Origin: Micromonosporaceae bacterium KJ-029
Lineage (GTDB): Bacteria > Actinomycetota > Actinomycetes > Mycobacteriales > Micromonosporaceae
Reading direction: 5' to 3'
Assembly (NCBI GenBank): GCA_005402585.1
Contig: BIFP01000068.1
Coordinates: 372,001-436,000, forward strand
DNA: 64,000 nucleotides
Positions within the stretch are counted from its first letter, which is position 1. The number at the start of each line of letters is the position of its first letter. Below, piece after piece: positions 23,641 through 32,321 of this stretch. The notes beneath the pieces were generated by a model, which ran no database searches, was not told where the DNA came from, and saw only the letters and a program-made list of their open reading frames with translations. The position numbers and the translations under genes are program-made.

Positions 23641-24477
23641 TCAGCCGCGATCGCGGCCGACGCGCCCCCGGGTGTCCCGGGATACTTTGTGGAGCAACCG
23701 GCGCGGCGCGTGCCGCAGACCCGCCACGGCCAGCTTGTACTTCCACGACGGAACACTGACCAACTTGCCTTTGCCCAGGTCACGCAGGGCTTCGTCAACC
23801 ACGGCCCGCGCGTCGAGCCACATCCATTCGGGGGTCTTCGACATGTCGATGCCGGCCCGCTGGTGGAACTCCGTCCGGGTGTAGCCGGGGCACAGCGCCA
23901 TCACCCGTACGCCCAAGGGGCGCGCGGACTGGCCGACGGACTCGCTGAAGTTGGTCACCCACGCCTTGCTGGCCGAATATGTCGAGCCGGGCATGACCGC
24001 GCCGAAGCCCGCGACGGAAGAGACATTAATCACTGCCCCGCTGCGCCGCTCGGTCATCGTACGCAGCGCGGCGAGGGTCAGCCGCATCACCGCGTGCACG
24101 TTGAGCCGGAGCAGCCGGGCCTCTTCCTCGGGCGACGACCGGAGGAACGGGGTGTTCAGACTGATCCCGGCGTTGTTGACCAACAGCTCGACGGGCGGAT
24201 CGTCGGCCAACCGCCGTTCGACCTTCGCGCAACCGTCGTCGGTGGACAGGTCGGCCGCCACGGTCTCGACCTCGACGCCGTGCCGGCCGGTCAACTCGGC
24301 GGCCTGCACGGCGAGCCGGTCCGCGTCCCGGGCGACGAGCACCAGGTGCCATCCGTCGGACGCGAGCCGCTCGGCGAACGCCGCCCCGATACCAGCGGTC
24401 GCCCCGGTGATCAACGCCCGCCGCTCGCTGGTCGGCTGGTCGGGCCTCACGGGGTCGGGCCTCACGGGCGTCCTCAC
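23641..24477 (-). CDS. Short-chain dehydrogenase/reductase
   Basis: 278 residues from GTG 24477, which overlaps the stop of the preceding membrane-protein gene (GTGA). Classical SDR motifs are present: TGATAGIG (NADPH/NADH loop), LVNNAGI, catalytic Ser in NVSSVAGF, and YSASK with the catalytic Tyr and Lys. The C-terminus (PSWKYKLAVAGLRHAPRRLL) is basic and amphipathic, as in SDRs that act on lipids or at membranes. Substrate unknown. The first 18 residues contain a short duplicated VRPDP motif and may not all be translated. Confidence 0.88.
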   Translation of the reverse strand: MRTPVRPDPVRPDQPTSERRALITGATAGIGAAFAERLASDGWHLVLVARDADRLAVQAAELTGRHGVEVETVAADLSTDDGCAKVERRLADDPPVELLVNNAGISLNTPFLRSSPEEEARLLRLNVHAVMRLTLAALRTMTERRSGAVINVSSVAGFGAVMPGSTYSASKAWVTNFSESVGQSARPLGVRVMALCPGYTRTEFHQRAGIDMSKTPEWMWLDARAVVDEALRDLGKGKLVSVPSWKYKLAVAGLRHAPRRLLHKVSRDTRGRVGRDRG

Positions 24478-25178
24478 CTCGGCGGGTACGGGGGCGACGC
24501 CCCGGGCGGCGGATAGGGCTGGTACGGCGGTGTCGGCGGCGGGTAGCCGAACGGCGGTGCCGGCGGCGGGTAGGGAAGCTGCGGTGCGGGTGGCTGGTGC
24601 GGCGGCGGGGATGCCGGGCGGCGACGGAACCAGGCGTTGGCCGGAGGCATCGCCAGCAGCACGGCTACCACAAGGTAACCGAGCGCCTGAGCGATCGAAA
24701 GGGCCAGCGTGAGCGGAATCCACCAGGACGGGTAGGCGCCCGCGACCAGATCGACCAGTTCGGCGGCGGCCCGATCGTCGCCGAAGTCCAGAGGCGTGGC
24801 GCGCTGGACGATCAGGGCCAGGATCCCGCAGCAGCCGAGCAACAGACCCAGCCCGGCGACCACCCAGGTCCCCACCCGGGCACCCCGCCGACCGCCGGTC
24901 AGACCGAGCGCCAGGCCGGCGATGAGCAGCCCGGCGACCACACTCAGCACCGCCGACAGCACGACCCAGCCGCGCAGCAGGGCGACCGCCGCGTCGACCT
25001 GGTCGACGTCGGCCGAGGTGCCGGCGGCCGCCGCGCGGAACCGACTCACCGTGCCGCCGACGGCGGTCAGGCCGGCCACGGCGTACCCGAACGCGCCGAG
25101 CGCCATCACCGCCAGCACCGCCACGGCCAGCGTCACCACGGCCGGTCGGCGGGCCGGTGCCAGTTCGGGGTACGACAC
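24474..25178 (-). CDS. Four-helix membrane protein with Pro-rich tail (paralogue 1 of 3)
   Basis: 234 residues from GTG 25178, 8 bp after GGAGGG. Hydrophobic segments lie near 15-40, 72-95, 103-125 and 150-175. A C-terminal tail of about 50 residues is dominated by Pro, Tyr and Gly (PPYQPYPPPG type). Layout matches the next two genes upstream: helix 1, a loop of about 40 residues, two close helices, a second loop, helix 4 ending in LAMPPANAWF, then the tail. Function unknown. It is coupled to the SDR. Confidence 0.75.
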   Translation of the reverse strand: MSYPELAPARRPAVVTLAVAVLAVMALGAFGYAVAGLTAVGGTVSRFRAAAAGTSADVDQVDAAVALLRGWVVLSAVLSVVAGLLIAGLALGLTGGRRGARVGTWVVAGLGLLLGCCGILALIVQRATPLDFGDDRAAAELVDLVAGAYPSWWIPLTLALSIAQALGYLVVAVLLAMPPANAWFRRRPASPPPHQPPAPQLPYPPPAPPFGYPPPTPPYQPYPPPGASPPYPPR

Positions 25179-25255
25179 GACGAGTCCCTCCGGTAGGCGT
25201 TCGGTGTGCAACCTACTCGGAGGGACCATCGCAGTCGCGCTTAACTCACCATCGA

Positions 25256-26125
25256 TCAGCCGGGGCGGTCGGTGGGCGGCGGTTGCTCACCAGGCTGCCC
25301 CGGGCCGGCCGGCGGGTTCTGCCAACCCGGTCCGCCGGGTTGCCCGGGAGCGGGCGGCTGGCCGGGAGCGGGCGGGTAACCGGGCGTCGCCGGATAACCG
25401 GGCTCACCCGGCTGCTGCGGAGTGCCCGGGTAACCGGGCGCCGGCGGGTAGCCAGGTGCCGGCGGGTAACCGGGTGCCGGCGGGTAGCCAGGTGCCGGCG
25501 GGTAACCGGGCTGGCTCGGGTAGGCGCCCCCGGGCATCGGCGGCTCCCACGGCTGGGTCGGCTTGCGGAAGAACTCGTTGGCCTTCGGCAGCGCCAGCAG
25601 GATCAGCGCCACCAGCAGCGAGATCAAGCTGACCACGCCGAGCAGCAGGCTGACCGGAGTGATCCAGCCCGGCAGCGCCTCCTCCAGCCTGCGCTGGATC
25701 TCCTCCCCGCTAGGCATCTCGCCGGTGGTCTCGGCGCCGGGCGTGGTGAGGCCGCCGGCCAGCCCGCTGACCACGTTGAATCCGGTGCAGCAGAACAGGA
25801 TGCCGCCGACGATCCAGGTGGCGATCCGCGAGCCGTTCTTGCCGCGTAGGTTCACCAGGCCCAGGCCGAACAGCGCGAACGCCACCACTAACAGGAAGAT
25901 GGCGGTACCGACGGCGACGACGACCACGAGGTCGGCGATGCTCTCCGCCCCCTCGACCGTGGAGCCCTGGTATGCCTCCTCCATCACCTTGCGGATGGTG
26001 CCGATGGTGGTCAGCGAGATAATCACGCTGATCAGCTGGCAGATCGCGAACAGCAGCAGCAGGTAGGTGGATATCGTCACCACGCCCGGCCGCGACCGGG
26101 CCGGGGTGCTCTGAGGATCGACCAT
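25256..26125 (-). CDS. Four-helix membrane protein with PGYPPA-repeat tail (paralogue 2 of 3)
   Basis: 289 residues, ATG 26125 with AAGGAG upstream. It has the same four-helix core as its neighbours, ending in LALPKANEFF. The tail of about 100 residues has PGYPPA units repeated at 18-bp period (about 25435-25510) plus PGQP and PGEP variants. Similar Pro/Gly/Tyr tails in actinobacterial membrane proteins are cytoplasmic or wall-facing spacers. Orientation and function are not known. Confidence 0.75.
   Translation of the reverse strand: MVDPQSTPARSRPGVVTISTYLLLLFAICQLISVIISLTTIGTIRKVMEEAYQGSTVEGAESIADLVVVVAVGTAIFLLVVAFALFGLGLVNLRGKNGSRIATWIVGGILFCCTGFNVVSGLAGGLTTPGAETTGEMPSGEEIQRRLEEALPGWITPVSLLLGVVSLISLLVALILLALPKANEFFRKPTQPWEPPMPGGAYPSQPGYPPAPGYPPAPGYPPAPGYPPAPGYPGTPQQPGEPGYPATPGYPPAPGQPPAPGQPGGPGWQNPPAGPGQPGEQPPPTDRPG
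25435..25510. repeat. 18-bp tandem repeat coding PGYPPA
   Basis: Four near-identical 18-bp units alternating CCGGGTGCCGGCGGGTAA and CCAGGTGCCGGCGGGTAG on the plus strand, inside the tail of paralogue 2. Confidence 0.85.
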
Positions 26126-26205
26126 CTTTCTCCTTCCCTGGAACGCGCTTCACCGTATCGGCAACGGGCCAACCTGGCACGACACGACGCCACCTAGCCG
26201 GCGGT

Positions 26206-27354
26206 TCACCGGCCGTCTGTTCCTGGTCCACCTGGGGTGGCGCCATCATGGCCGTCACCGTCCGGCGTCGGCGTACCGCCACTGGACGAGGGCTCACCAG
26301 CGGCGGGTGGCTCGCTGGAGGCGGAGGGTTCACCAGCGGCGGGTGGGGTGGGAGCAGCAGCCGGCGGGGGCGGCGCAGCCGGGTCCGGCGCGACGTGAGC
26401 CGATGGATCCGGGCAAATGACCGTGCCAGGCGGCGTCGGATAGCCGGGCGGCAACGGGTAGCCGGCCGGGGCCGGATAACCGGGCGCCGGATAGACCGTG
26501 GTCGGGAAGGCGGGCCATGCCGGGTGTCCCGCCGGATTCGGATAACCGGGCGCCACCGGATAGCCCGCCGGGCCCGGATGGCCGGGCGCCGCCGGGTAGG
26601 CCACCGGCGGGAGGTGGCCGGGAGGCATCAGGTATCCGGACGGCGGGTAGTAGGCGGCGAGGTACGCGTTTGGGATGTCGCCAGCGGTCAGCGGCGACGG
26701 GAACTCCGGCTCGGGCTTCGGCACGAACCAGCGGTTGGCCGGGGGCAGGGCCAGCAGCAGCACCACTGTCGCGGTGAGCAGCAGCACCGTCATCACGCCG
26801 AATCCGGCCAGCGGAAAGATCACCGCCTCGGCGACGCTCGGCTCGCCGTACAGCGTTTCGAAGAAGTCCGACTCCTGCCAGAAGGCGTCATCCGGCGGCA
26901 GGCCCTCGTCGTAGTAGGGCTCCTCCACGCCGGCGAACGCGATGAGCGGCACAAGGAACATGCCGGAGCAGGCCTGGAAGAAGCAGAACAGCAGTTGGGC
27001 TCCACCGGCCACGAAGACCATGATCCGGGCGGTGTTGCTGCCCTGGCGTACCCGTGGCGCCGTCAGCGCCATCCAGAGGCCCAGCGCCAGGGCGGGTACC
27101 CCGAGAATGACTGACATGGTGATGCTGCTGACCCGCTCGGCGCGTACCTCGTTCGGGTCGGCGTCGGGCACCTGCCGCACCGCCCGGTCGATCGCGGCGT
27201 CCCACTGGATCGCTTCGACGACCACCAGGGCGGCCAGTCCGAGCAGGATCAGCGCGGCGGCGAGTTGCAGCCAGAAGGCGATGGTGACGGTGACGGGGCG
27301 GGGCGGTCGGGGCGGAGGGGGAACGGCGGCCGGAGACTCGGCGGTCGCGGTCAT
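26206..27354 (-). CDS. Four-helix membrane protein with Pro-rich tail (paralogue 3 of 3)
   Basis: 382 residues from ATG 27354. N-terminal Pro-rich stub, then four helices (near 25-50, 85-105, 112-140 and 185-210) ending in LALPPANRWF, equivalent to the other two paralogues. The tail of about 165 residues is Pro/Gly/Tyr- then Ser/Pro-rich. The loop between helices 3 and 4 is acidic and longer than in the paralogues. No SD is visible at the ATG. Function unknown. Confidence 0.75.
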   Translation of the reverse strand: MTATAESPAAVPPPPRPPRPVTVTIAFWLQLAAALILLGLAALVVVEAIQWDAAIDRAVRQVPDADPNEVRAERVSSITMSVILGVPALALGLWMALTAPRVRQGSNTARIMVFVAGGAQLLFCFFQACSGMFLVPLIAFAGVEEPYYDEGLPPDDAFWQESDFFETLYGEPSVAEAVIFPLAGFGVMTVLLLTATVVLLLALPPANRWFVPKPEPEFPSPLTAGDIPNAYLAAYYPPSGYLMPPGHLPPVAYPAAPGHPGPAGYPVAPGYPNPAGHPAWPAFPTTVYPAPGYPAPAGYPLPPGYPTPPGTVICPDPSAHVAPDPAAPPPPAAAPTPPAAGEPSASSEPPAAGEPSSSGGTPTPDGDGHDGATPGGPGTDGR

Positions 27355-27423
27355 GGCACGGACGGTACGGCTCAGCCGCAAGCGCCGGCAGCACCGATCG
27401 GGCGAACTCGACCGGCGGTTGGA

Positions 27424-27807
27424 TCATGTACCGGCGAGCCGCTCCGCGGCGTACTCACCGACCGTCGTGCTGTCCAGGACGCAGCCGGTGGCGGTGGGCA
27501 GTTCCGCCGGATCCCCACGCAGCGCGGTCCAGGCCGCCCGACCGGCCGCCGGGTCGAGTTCCATCAGCAGGGTGGCGGCGTACACCCGGCCGGCGGGGCT
27601 GCCGGTTGCGAGCAGGCGGTCGAGCTGGTCGCGTACCTCGTCGGGGTGGTCGGTCACGGCCGCCGCGACTCGCTGGTACGCCTCGGTCTCCGGCAACATC
27701 GACCCCACGATCCCCACACCGCCGAACGCGACCGTACCCGCGGTGGCGAGTTCCGCCACGGCCGCCGCCAACTCCGAGTCCTTCTCGCTGCCGAACATGC
27801 CTTCCAT
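27424..27807 (-). CDS. Small HEAT-like or helical hypothetical protein
   Basis: 127 residues from ATG 27807, with a GGGGGTGAGG run upstream; ATG 27798 is also possible. The sequence is helical (ELAAAVAELA, EVRDQLDRLL, GRVYAATLLMELDPAAGRAAW) and resembles short HEAT-type or armadillo-like proteins in which a helix pair tracks another protein. No catalytic motif. It lies between paralogue 3 and clpB on the same strand, 117 bp past the clpB stop. Confidence 0.65.
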   Translation of the reverse strand: MEGMFGSEKDSELAAAVAELATAGTVAFGGVGIVGSMLPETEAYQRVAAAVTDHPDEVRDQLDRLLATGSPAGRVYAATLLMELDPAAGRAAWTALRGDPAELPTATGCVLDSTTVGEYAAERLAGT

Positions 27808-27924
27808 CCTCACCCCCACGACCCGGATCCGCCCGGCAGAACGCGTGTCGCCGCCGTCCTCGACGGGCCAGGCAGCCGGTATGGGGGTCCGCGTCGCGAA
27901 CCCCCATACCGGCACGTACAACGC

Positions 27925-30516
27925 TCAGGCGGCTGTAACCGCCAGGCCGTCCTTGCCCTCGGCGAGGTCGACCCGCACCGTGTCGCCGTCACGGATCTGC
28001 CCGGCGAGCAGGGCCCGGGCGAGCTGGTCGCCGATCGCGGATTGGACCAGCCGGCGCAACGGGCGGGCACCGTAGATCGGGTCGTACCCGTGCTCGGCGA
28101 GCCAGGTGCGCGCGGTGTCGGTGATGACCAACGACAACCGACGGTCCGCGAGGCGGCGGCGCAACCGCGCCAGCTGGATGTCCACGATGGCCCGCAGGTC
28201 GTCGCCCTGGAGGGCGGCGAAGACCACGATGTCGTCGAGCCGGTTGAGGAACTCCGGCTTGAAGTGCGCCCGGACCACCGCGAGGACGCCCTCGCGGCGC
28301 TGCTCCTCGGCAAGCGTCAGGTCGCTGATCACCGCCGACCCGAGGTTCGAGGTGAGGATCAGGATCGCATTACGGAAGTCGACGGTACGACCCTGACCGT
28401 CGGTGAGCCGGCCGTCGTCGAGCACCTGGAGCAGAATGTCGAAGACGTCCGGGTGGGCCTTCTCCACCTCGTCCAGCAGGATCACCGAGTACGGCCGGCG
28501 GCGTACTGCCTCGGTCAGCTGGCCGCCCTCCTCGTACCCGACGTAGCCGGGCGGGGCACCGACCAGGCGGGCCACGGAGTGCTTCTCGCCGTACTCGGTC
28601 ATGTCGATGCGAACCATGGCCCGCTCGTCGTCGAAAAGGAACTCGGCAAGCGCCTTGGCCAGCTCGGTCTTGCCGACACCGGTCGGACCGAGGAAGAGGA
28701 AGCTGCCGGTGGGACGGTCCGGGTCGGCGACGCCGGCCCGCGCCCGGCGCACCGCGTCGGCTACCGCGGTGACCGCCTCGGCCTGGCCGACCACGCGCTC
28801 GCCCAGCGACTCCTCCATCCGCAGCAGCTTGGCGGTCTCGCCTTCCAGCAGTCGGCCGGCGGGGATGCCGGTCCAGGAGGCGACGACGGCGGCGATGTCG
28901 TCCGCGCCGACCTCCTCCTTGAGCATCGCGCCGTCGGACTGGAGCCGGGCCAGTTCCTCCTCGGCCTTGGCCAGGTCGGCCTTGAGCGCGGGGATGCGGC
29001 CGTACCGCAGCTCGGCGGCACGTTCCAGTTCCCCGTCGCGCTCGGCCCGCTCGGCCTCGCCACCGAGCCGCTCCAGCTCCTCCTTGGCGGTGGAGAGCTT
29101 GGTGATGTGACTCTTCTCCAGCTGCCAGCGCTCGGAGAGCGCGGTGAGCTGCTCGCGCTTGTCGGCCAGCTCCTTGCGCAGTCGTTCGAGGCGCTCGGCG
29201 GAGGCGTCGTCCGGCTCCTTGGCCAGCGCCATCTCCTCGATCTCCAGCCGGCGCACCGCCCGCTCGATCTCGTCCACCTCGACCGGCCGGGAGTCGATCT
29301 CCATCCGGAGCCGGGACGCGGACTCGTCGACCAGGTCGATCGCCTTGTCCGGCAGGAACCGGTCGGTGATGTACCGGTCGGAGAGGGCGGCGGCGGCGAC
29401 CAGGGCGGCGTCGGTGATGCGTACGCCGTGGTGCACCTCGTAACGCTCCTTGAGCCCGCGCAGAATGCCGATGGTGTCCTCGACGGTGGGCTCACCGACC
29501 AGCACCGGCTGGAAACGGCGTTCCAGGGCCGGGTCCTTCTCGATGTGCTCGCGGTACTCGTCCAGCGTGGTCGCACCGACCATACGCAGCTCACCACGGG
29601 CCAGCATCGGCTTGAGCATGTTGCCGGCGTCCATCGAGCCCTCGCCCTTGCCGGCGCCGACCACGGTGTGCAGCTCGTCGAGGAAGGTGATGACCTGCCC
29701 GTCAGAGTTCTTGATCTCCTCCAGGACGGACTTGAGCCGCTCCTCGAACTGGCCCCGGTACGACGCACCAGCCACCATCGCGCCGAGATCGAGCGAGACC
29801 AGCTTCTTGTCACGCAGCGACTCGGGCACGTCGCCGGCCACGATCCGCTGGGCCAGGCCCTCGACGATGGCGGTCTTGCCGACGCCGGGCTCACCGATCA
29901 GCACCGGATTGTTCTTGGTACGCCGGGACAGCACCTGGATCACACGGCGGATCTCCGAGTCGCGGCCGATCACCGGGTCGATCTTGCCGTCCCGGGCGCT
30001 CGCGGTCAGGTCGACGCCGTACTTGGCCAGGGCCTGGTAGGTCTGCTCCGGGTCAGCGGTGGTGACCCGGCGGTCCCCGCCGCGCACCGTCGGGAAGGCA
30101 GCGACCAGGTTCTCCTCGGTGGCACCGGCGGCCTTCAGCGCGCCAGAGACGGCGCCGCCCACCCGGGCCAGCCCGGCCAGCAGGTGCTCGGTGGAGGTGT
30201 ACTCGTCGCCCAGCGGCCGGGCGATCTGCTCGGCGGCCCCGATGGCGTTGACGAACTCGCGGGCCAGGGTCGGCTCCGCGATGCTGGAACCACGTGCGGC
30301 GGGCAGGGCGTCGACGGCGCGCTGGGCGGCCCGGCGCAGCTCGGCGGGGTCGGCCCCGACGGCGCGCAGCAGACCGGCAGCGGTCGAGCCCTCGGTGTCC
30401 AGCAGTGACAGCATCAGGTGCCACGGCTCCACGGTGGCGTGCCCACGCTGGTTGGCCAGGGCGACCGCACCGGTGATGGTCTCGCGGCTCTTGGTAGTGA
30501 GGCGTTCGGTGTTCAT
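27925..30516 (-). CDS. clpB: ATP-dependent disaggregase ClpB
   Basis: 863 residues from ATG 30516; a longer frame to 30636 would start upstream of the HAIR box. It has a double Clp-N domain (1-145), NBD1 with Walker A GEPGVGKT at 208-215, the long middle coiled-coil domain (about 400-520) with the leucine/arginine M-motif, and NBD2 with GPTGVGKT near 600. With DnaK, DnaJ and GrpE it solubilises aggregates in the cytoplasm. A HAIR operator 46 bp upstream places it in the HspR regulon. Confidence 0.97.
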   Translation of the reverse strand: MNTERLTTKSRETITGAVALANQRGHATVEPWHLMLSLLDTEGSTAAGLLRAVGADPAELRRAAQRAVDALPAARGSSIAEPTLAREFVNAIGAAEQIARPLGDEYTSTEHLLAGLARVGGAVSGALKAAGATEENLVAAFPTVRGGDRRVTTADPEQTYQALAKYGVDLTASARDGKIDPVIGRDSEIRRVIQVLSRRTKNNPVLIGEPGVGKTAIVEGLAQRIVAGDVPESLRDKKLVSLDLGAMVAGASYRGQFEERLKSVLEEIKNSDGQVITFLDELHTVVGAGKGEGSMDAGNMLKPMLARGELRMVGATTLDEYREHIEKDPALERRFQPVLVGEPTVEDTIGILRGLKERYEVHHGVRITDAALVAAAALSDRYITDRFLPDKAIDLVDESASRLRMEIDSRPVEVDEIERAVRRLEIEEMALAKEPDDASAERLERLRKELADKREQLTALSERWQLEKSHITKLSTAKEELERLGGEAERAERDGELERAAELRYGRIPALKADLAKAEEELARLQSDGAMLKEEVGADDIAAVVASWTGIPAGRLLEGETAKLLRMEESLGERVVGQAEAVTAVADAVRRARAGVADPDRPTGSFLFLGPTGVGKTELAKALAEFLFDDERAMVRIDMTEYGEKHSVARLVGAPPGYVGYEEGGQLTEAVRRRPYSVILLDEVEKAHPDVFDILLQVLDDGRLTDGQGRTVDFRNAILILTSNLGSAVISDLTLAEEQRREGVLAVVRAHFKPEFLNRLDDIVVFAALQGDDLRAIVDIQLARLRRRLADRRLSLVITDTARTWLAEHGYDPIYGARPLRRLVQSAIGDQLARALLAGQIRDGDTVRVDLAEGKDGLAVTAA

Positions 30517-30561
30517 GGGCTCCCCTGGATCGGTGTGTCCACTGGTACCGACAGAACCAGA

Positions 30562-30582
30562 GTTGAGCCTATTCCACTCAAC
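30562..30582 (-). promoter_or_regulatory. HAIR (HspR) operator of clpB
   Basis: Minus strand GTTGAGT-GGAATAG-GCTCAAC, against consensus CTTGAGT-N7-ACTCAAG. It lies between 46 and 66 bp upstream of the clpB ATG. hspR is in the same window, so HspR/DnaK feedback repression is expected. Confidence 0.85.
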
Positions 30583-30657
30583 CTCAGGGGTGTGAACTAT
30601 GCCACTCCTTCCCTTCGGTCCGGGAGCAGCGCCCACTTCCCCTGATCCGGGAGCGGG

Positions 30658-31782
30658 TCAGTCGGTCTCCAGGATCACGGCCGCCCAGGTGCGGTCGGCG
30701 ACGTGGCCGGTGCCGAGCAGGACACCCTCCGACGCGCCCGCGAACAGGGTGCCGTCGGGCAGCAGCCGCAGGTAGTGGTCGCTGGTGAGCGGCCAGGGCA
30801 GGTCGACGTACCGGCCGTCGGCCACCGCGCCCGCGCCGCGCCGGCTGACCACCGCCGCGAGCCCGCCACCGATCGGGACCGCCCGCCCCGCGTCCGGGTG
30901 CCCCTCGGCGGACACCACCTTCCATTCCCGGCCTTCGAGCCGCCACAGCGCCGGGAAGCTGATCCGGTCGGGCCGCTCGCCGACAAGCCAGACCTCGGCC
31001 GCAGCCACCTCCACCCAGAGCACGCCCACCTCACCGTCGGGCGCCGGCACCGGGGTCTTCTGCCAGCGCCGGCCCTCGTCCCAGGAGATCGCGGCATGCA
31101 GCCGGCCGTCCTCACTCGCCCCCGCGGCCACCACCGGCCCGCGGTGCCCGGTCCCGTCCGCGTTCACCACCTCGACGACCGTTGTCAGGGCGGGCAGCGG
31201 CGGTTGGGCCGGCAACGGGCGCAGCGCCCTGCCGTCCCAACGGCCGACCCGCCCGGTGTCCTCGATGATCTGGAATCGCCCCCGTGTCGCCTGCCACTCC
31301 ACCGGCGCGGCCTCACCCGGGCTGTGCCGGAAGGTCTGGCCGCCGTCGGTGGACGTCCACCAGCCGTGCGGCTCGGTCCACAGGGCCAACATCCCGGGGG
31401 CGGCGTAGAGCTGCTGGTTGTCGGCGACCGGCTTCGGGTGGCGCAGACGCTGCCAGGACCGGCCGCCGTCCCGCGTCGCGAACAGCAGGGCCCGGCACTC
31501 GGGGCCGGGCGGCTGGCCGTCGCAGGCGCCGAAGAGGGCGTACCCCTGCTCGCCGTCGACGAATTCGACGTACGGCTGGTCGTACCGCTCGGGGACAGCG
31601 AGCCGGGTGCGGCGGATCTCCGCGACCGGCTCGGGAGACGACGGCTGCCCGGGCGCGGCCGAACTGGGCGGTGCCGAACTGGGGGGTGCCGACGGGGTCC
31701 GGCGGACGTCCCCGATCGAGCAACCCGACAGGATCACCACCAGGGCAAACATGGCCAACCAGCGAGTCCGGCACGCAAACAT
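30658..31782 (-). CDS. Secreted lipoprotein with BNR/sialidase-like propeller repeats
   Basis: 374 residues. Signal peptide with lipobox LSGC (Cys at about 21), then a Ser/Pro-rich linker to about 55. A beta-propeller-like domain follows, with Asp-box-type turns (ATRDGGRSW, TSTDGGQTF, SWDEGRRW). These are typical of BNR-repeat or photosynthesis-assembly-like propellers. No catalytic sialidase residues are evident, so a binding or structural role on the cell surface is more likely. Start ATG 31782 with GGAGGCGGA directly upstream. It diverges from the khtT-like gene. Confidence 0.85.
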   Translation of the reverse strand: MFACRTRWLAMFALVVILSGCSIGDVRRTPSAPPSSAPPSSAAPGQPSSPEPVAEIRRTRLAVPERYDQPYVEFVDGEQGYALFGACDGQPPGPECRALLFATRDGGRSWQRLRHPKPVADNQQLYAAPGMLALWTEPHGWWTSTDGGQTFRHSPGEAAPVEWQATRGRFQIIEDTGRVGRWDGRALRPLPAQPPLPALTTVVEVVNADGTGHRGPVVAAGASEDGRLHAAISWDEGRRWQKTPVPAPDGEVGVLWVEVAAAEVWLVGERPDRISFPALWRLEGREWKVVSAEGHPDAGRAVPIGGGLAAVVSRRGAGAVADGRYVDLPWPLTSDHYLRLLPDGTLFAGASEGVLLGTGHVADRTWAAVILETD

Positions 31783-31813
31783 TCCGCCTCCGTCGCGAGA
31801 GTAGCCTGAGCGC

Positions 31814-32314
31814 GTGCGAGTACGTGTCGAACAGACTGCCCTACCGGGGATCGGAATGCGTCACGACATGGTGACGGAATCCGGCCGCCGACTGGGCGTG
31901 GTCTCCCACCGCAACGGTCGTCGCGACCTGGTCCTGTACGACCCGGACGACCCGGACGGCTGCTCGGCGGACATCCCACTCACCGATGACGAGGCGGAGG
32001 CGCTCGCTGACATCCTCGGTGCGTCGCTGATCCTCGGGCAACTCTCCGGGCTACGCGAGCAGGCCGCCGGGCTGCTCATCGAGCAGATCCCAATCCCGGC
32101 TGCCTCGACGTACGTCAACCGGCCGATGGGCGACGCAAAGATCCGCTCCCGTACGGGTGCCTCGATCGTGGCCGTCCTGCGGGCCGGCGAGGTGATCGTC
32201 TCACCGGCGCCCACCTTCCGCTTCGCGGCGGGCGACGTGGTGGTGGTGGTCGGCAACCGGCAGGGGCTGGACGCGGCGGGCGCGATCTTCGCCGACGACA
32301 ACCCGGCCGGCTGA
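31814..32314 (+). CDS. KhtT-like regulatory subunit with TrkA-C (RCK_C) domain
   Basis: 166 residues. The C-terminal 85 residues form a TrkA-C fold (IPAASTYVNRPMGDAKIRSR, then IVAVLRAGEVIVSPAPTFRF, DVVVVVGN). The N-terminal 75 residues match the KhtT N-domain. KhtT binds nucleotides or cations and gates a CPA2 potassium/proton antiporter, encoded by the next gene. TAGCCT lies 6 bp before GTG 31814 and there is no SD, so the mRNA may be leaderless. Confidence 0.88.
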   Translation: MRVRVEQTALPGIGMRHDMVTESGRRLGVVSHRNGRRDLVLYDPDDPDGCSADIPLTDDEAEALADILGASLILGQLSGLREQAAGLLIEQIPIPAASTYVNRPMGDAKIRSRTGASIVAVLRAGEVIVSPAPTFRFAAGDVVVVVGNRQGLDAAGAIFADDNPAG

Positions 32315-32321
32315 GGCGCGG

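Noticed and set aside
27265..30408. A 1047-codon plus-strand frame opposite clpB
   Set aside because: Shadow of clpB; no motif, and it runs through the HAIR-clpB unit.
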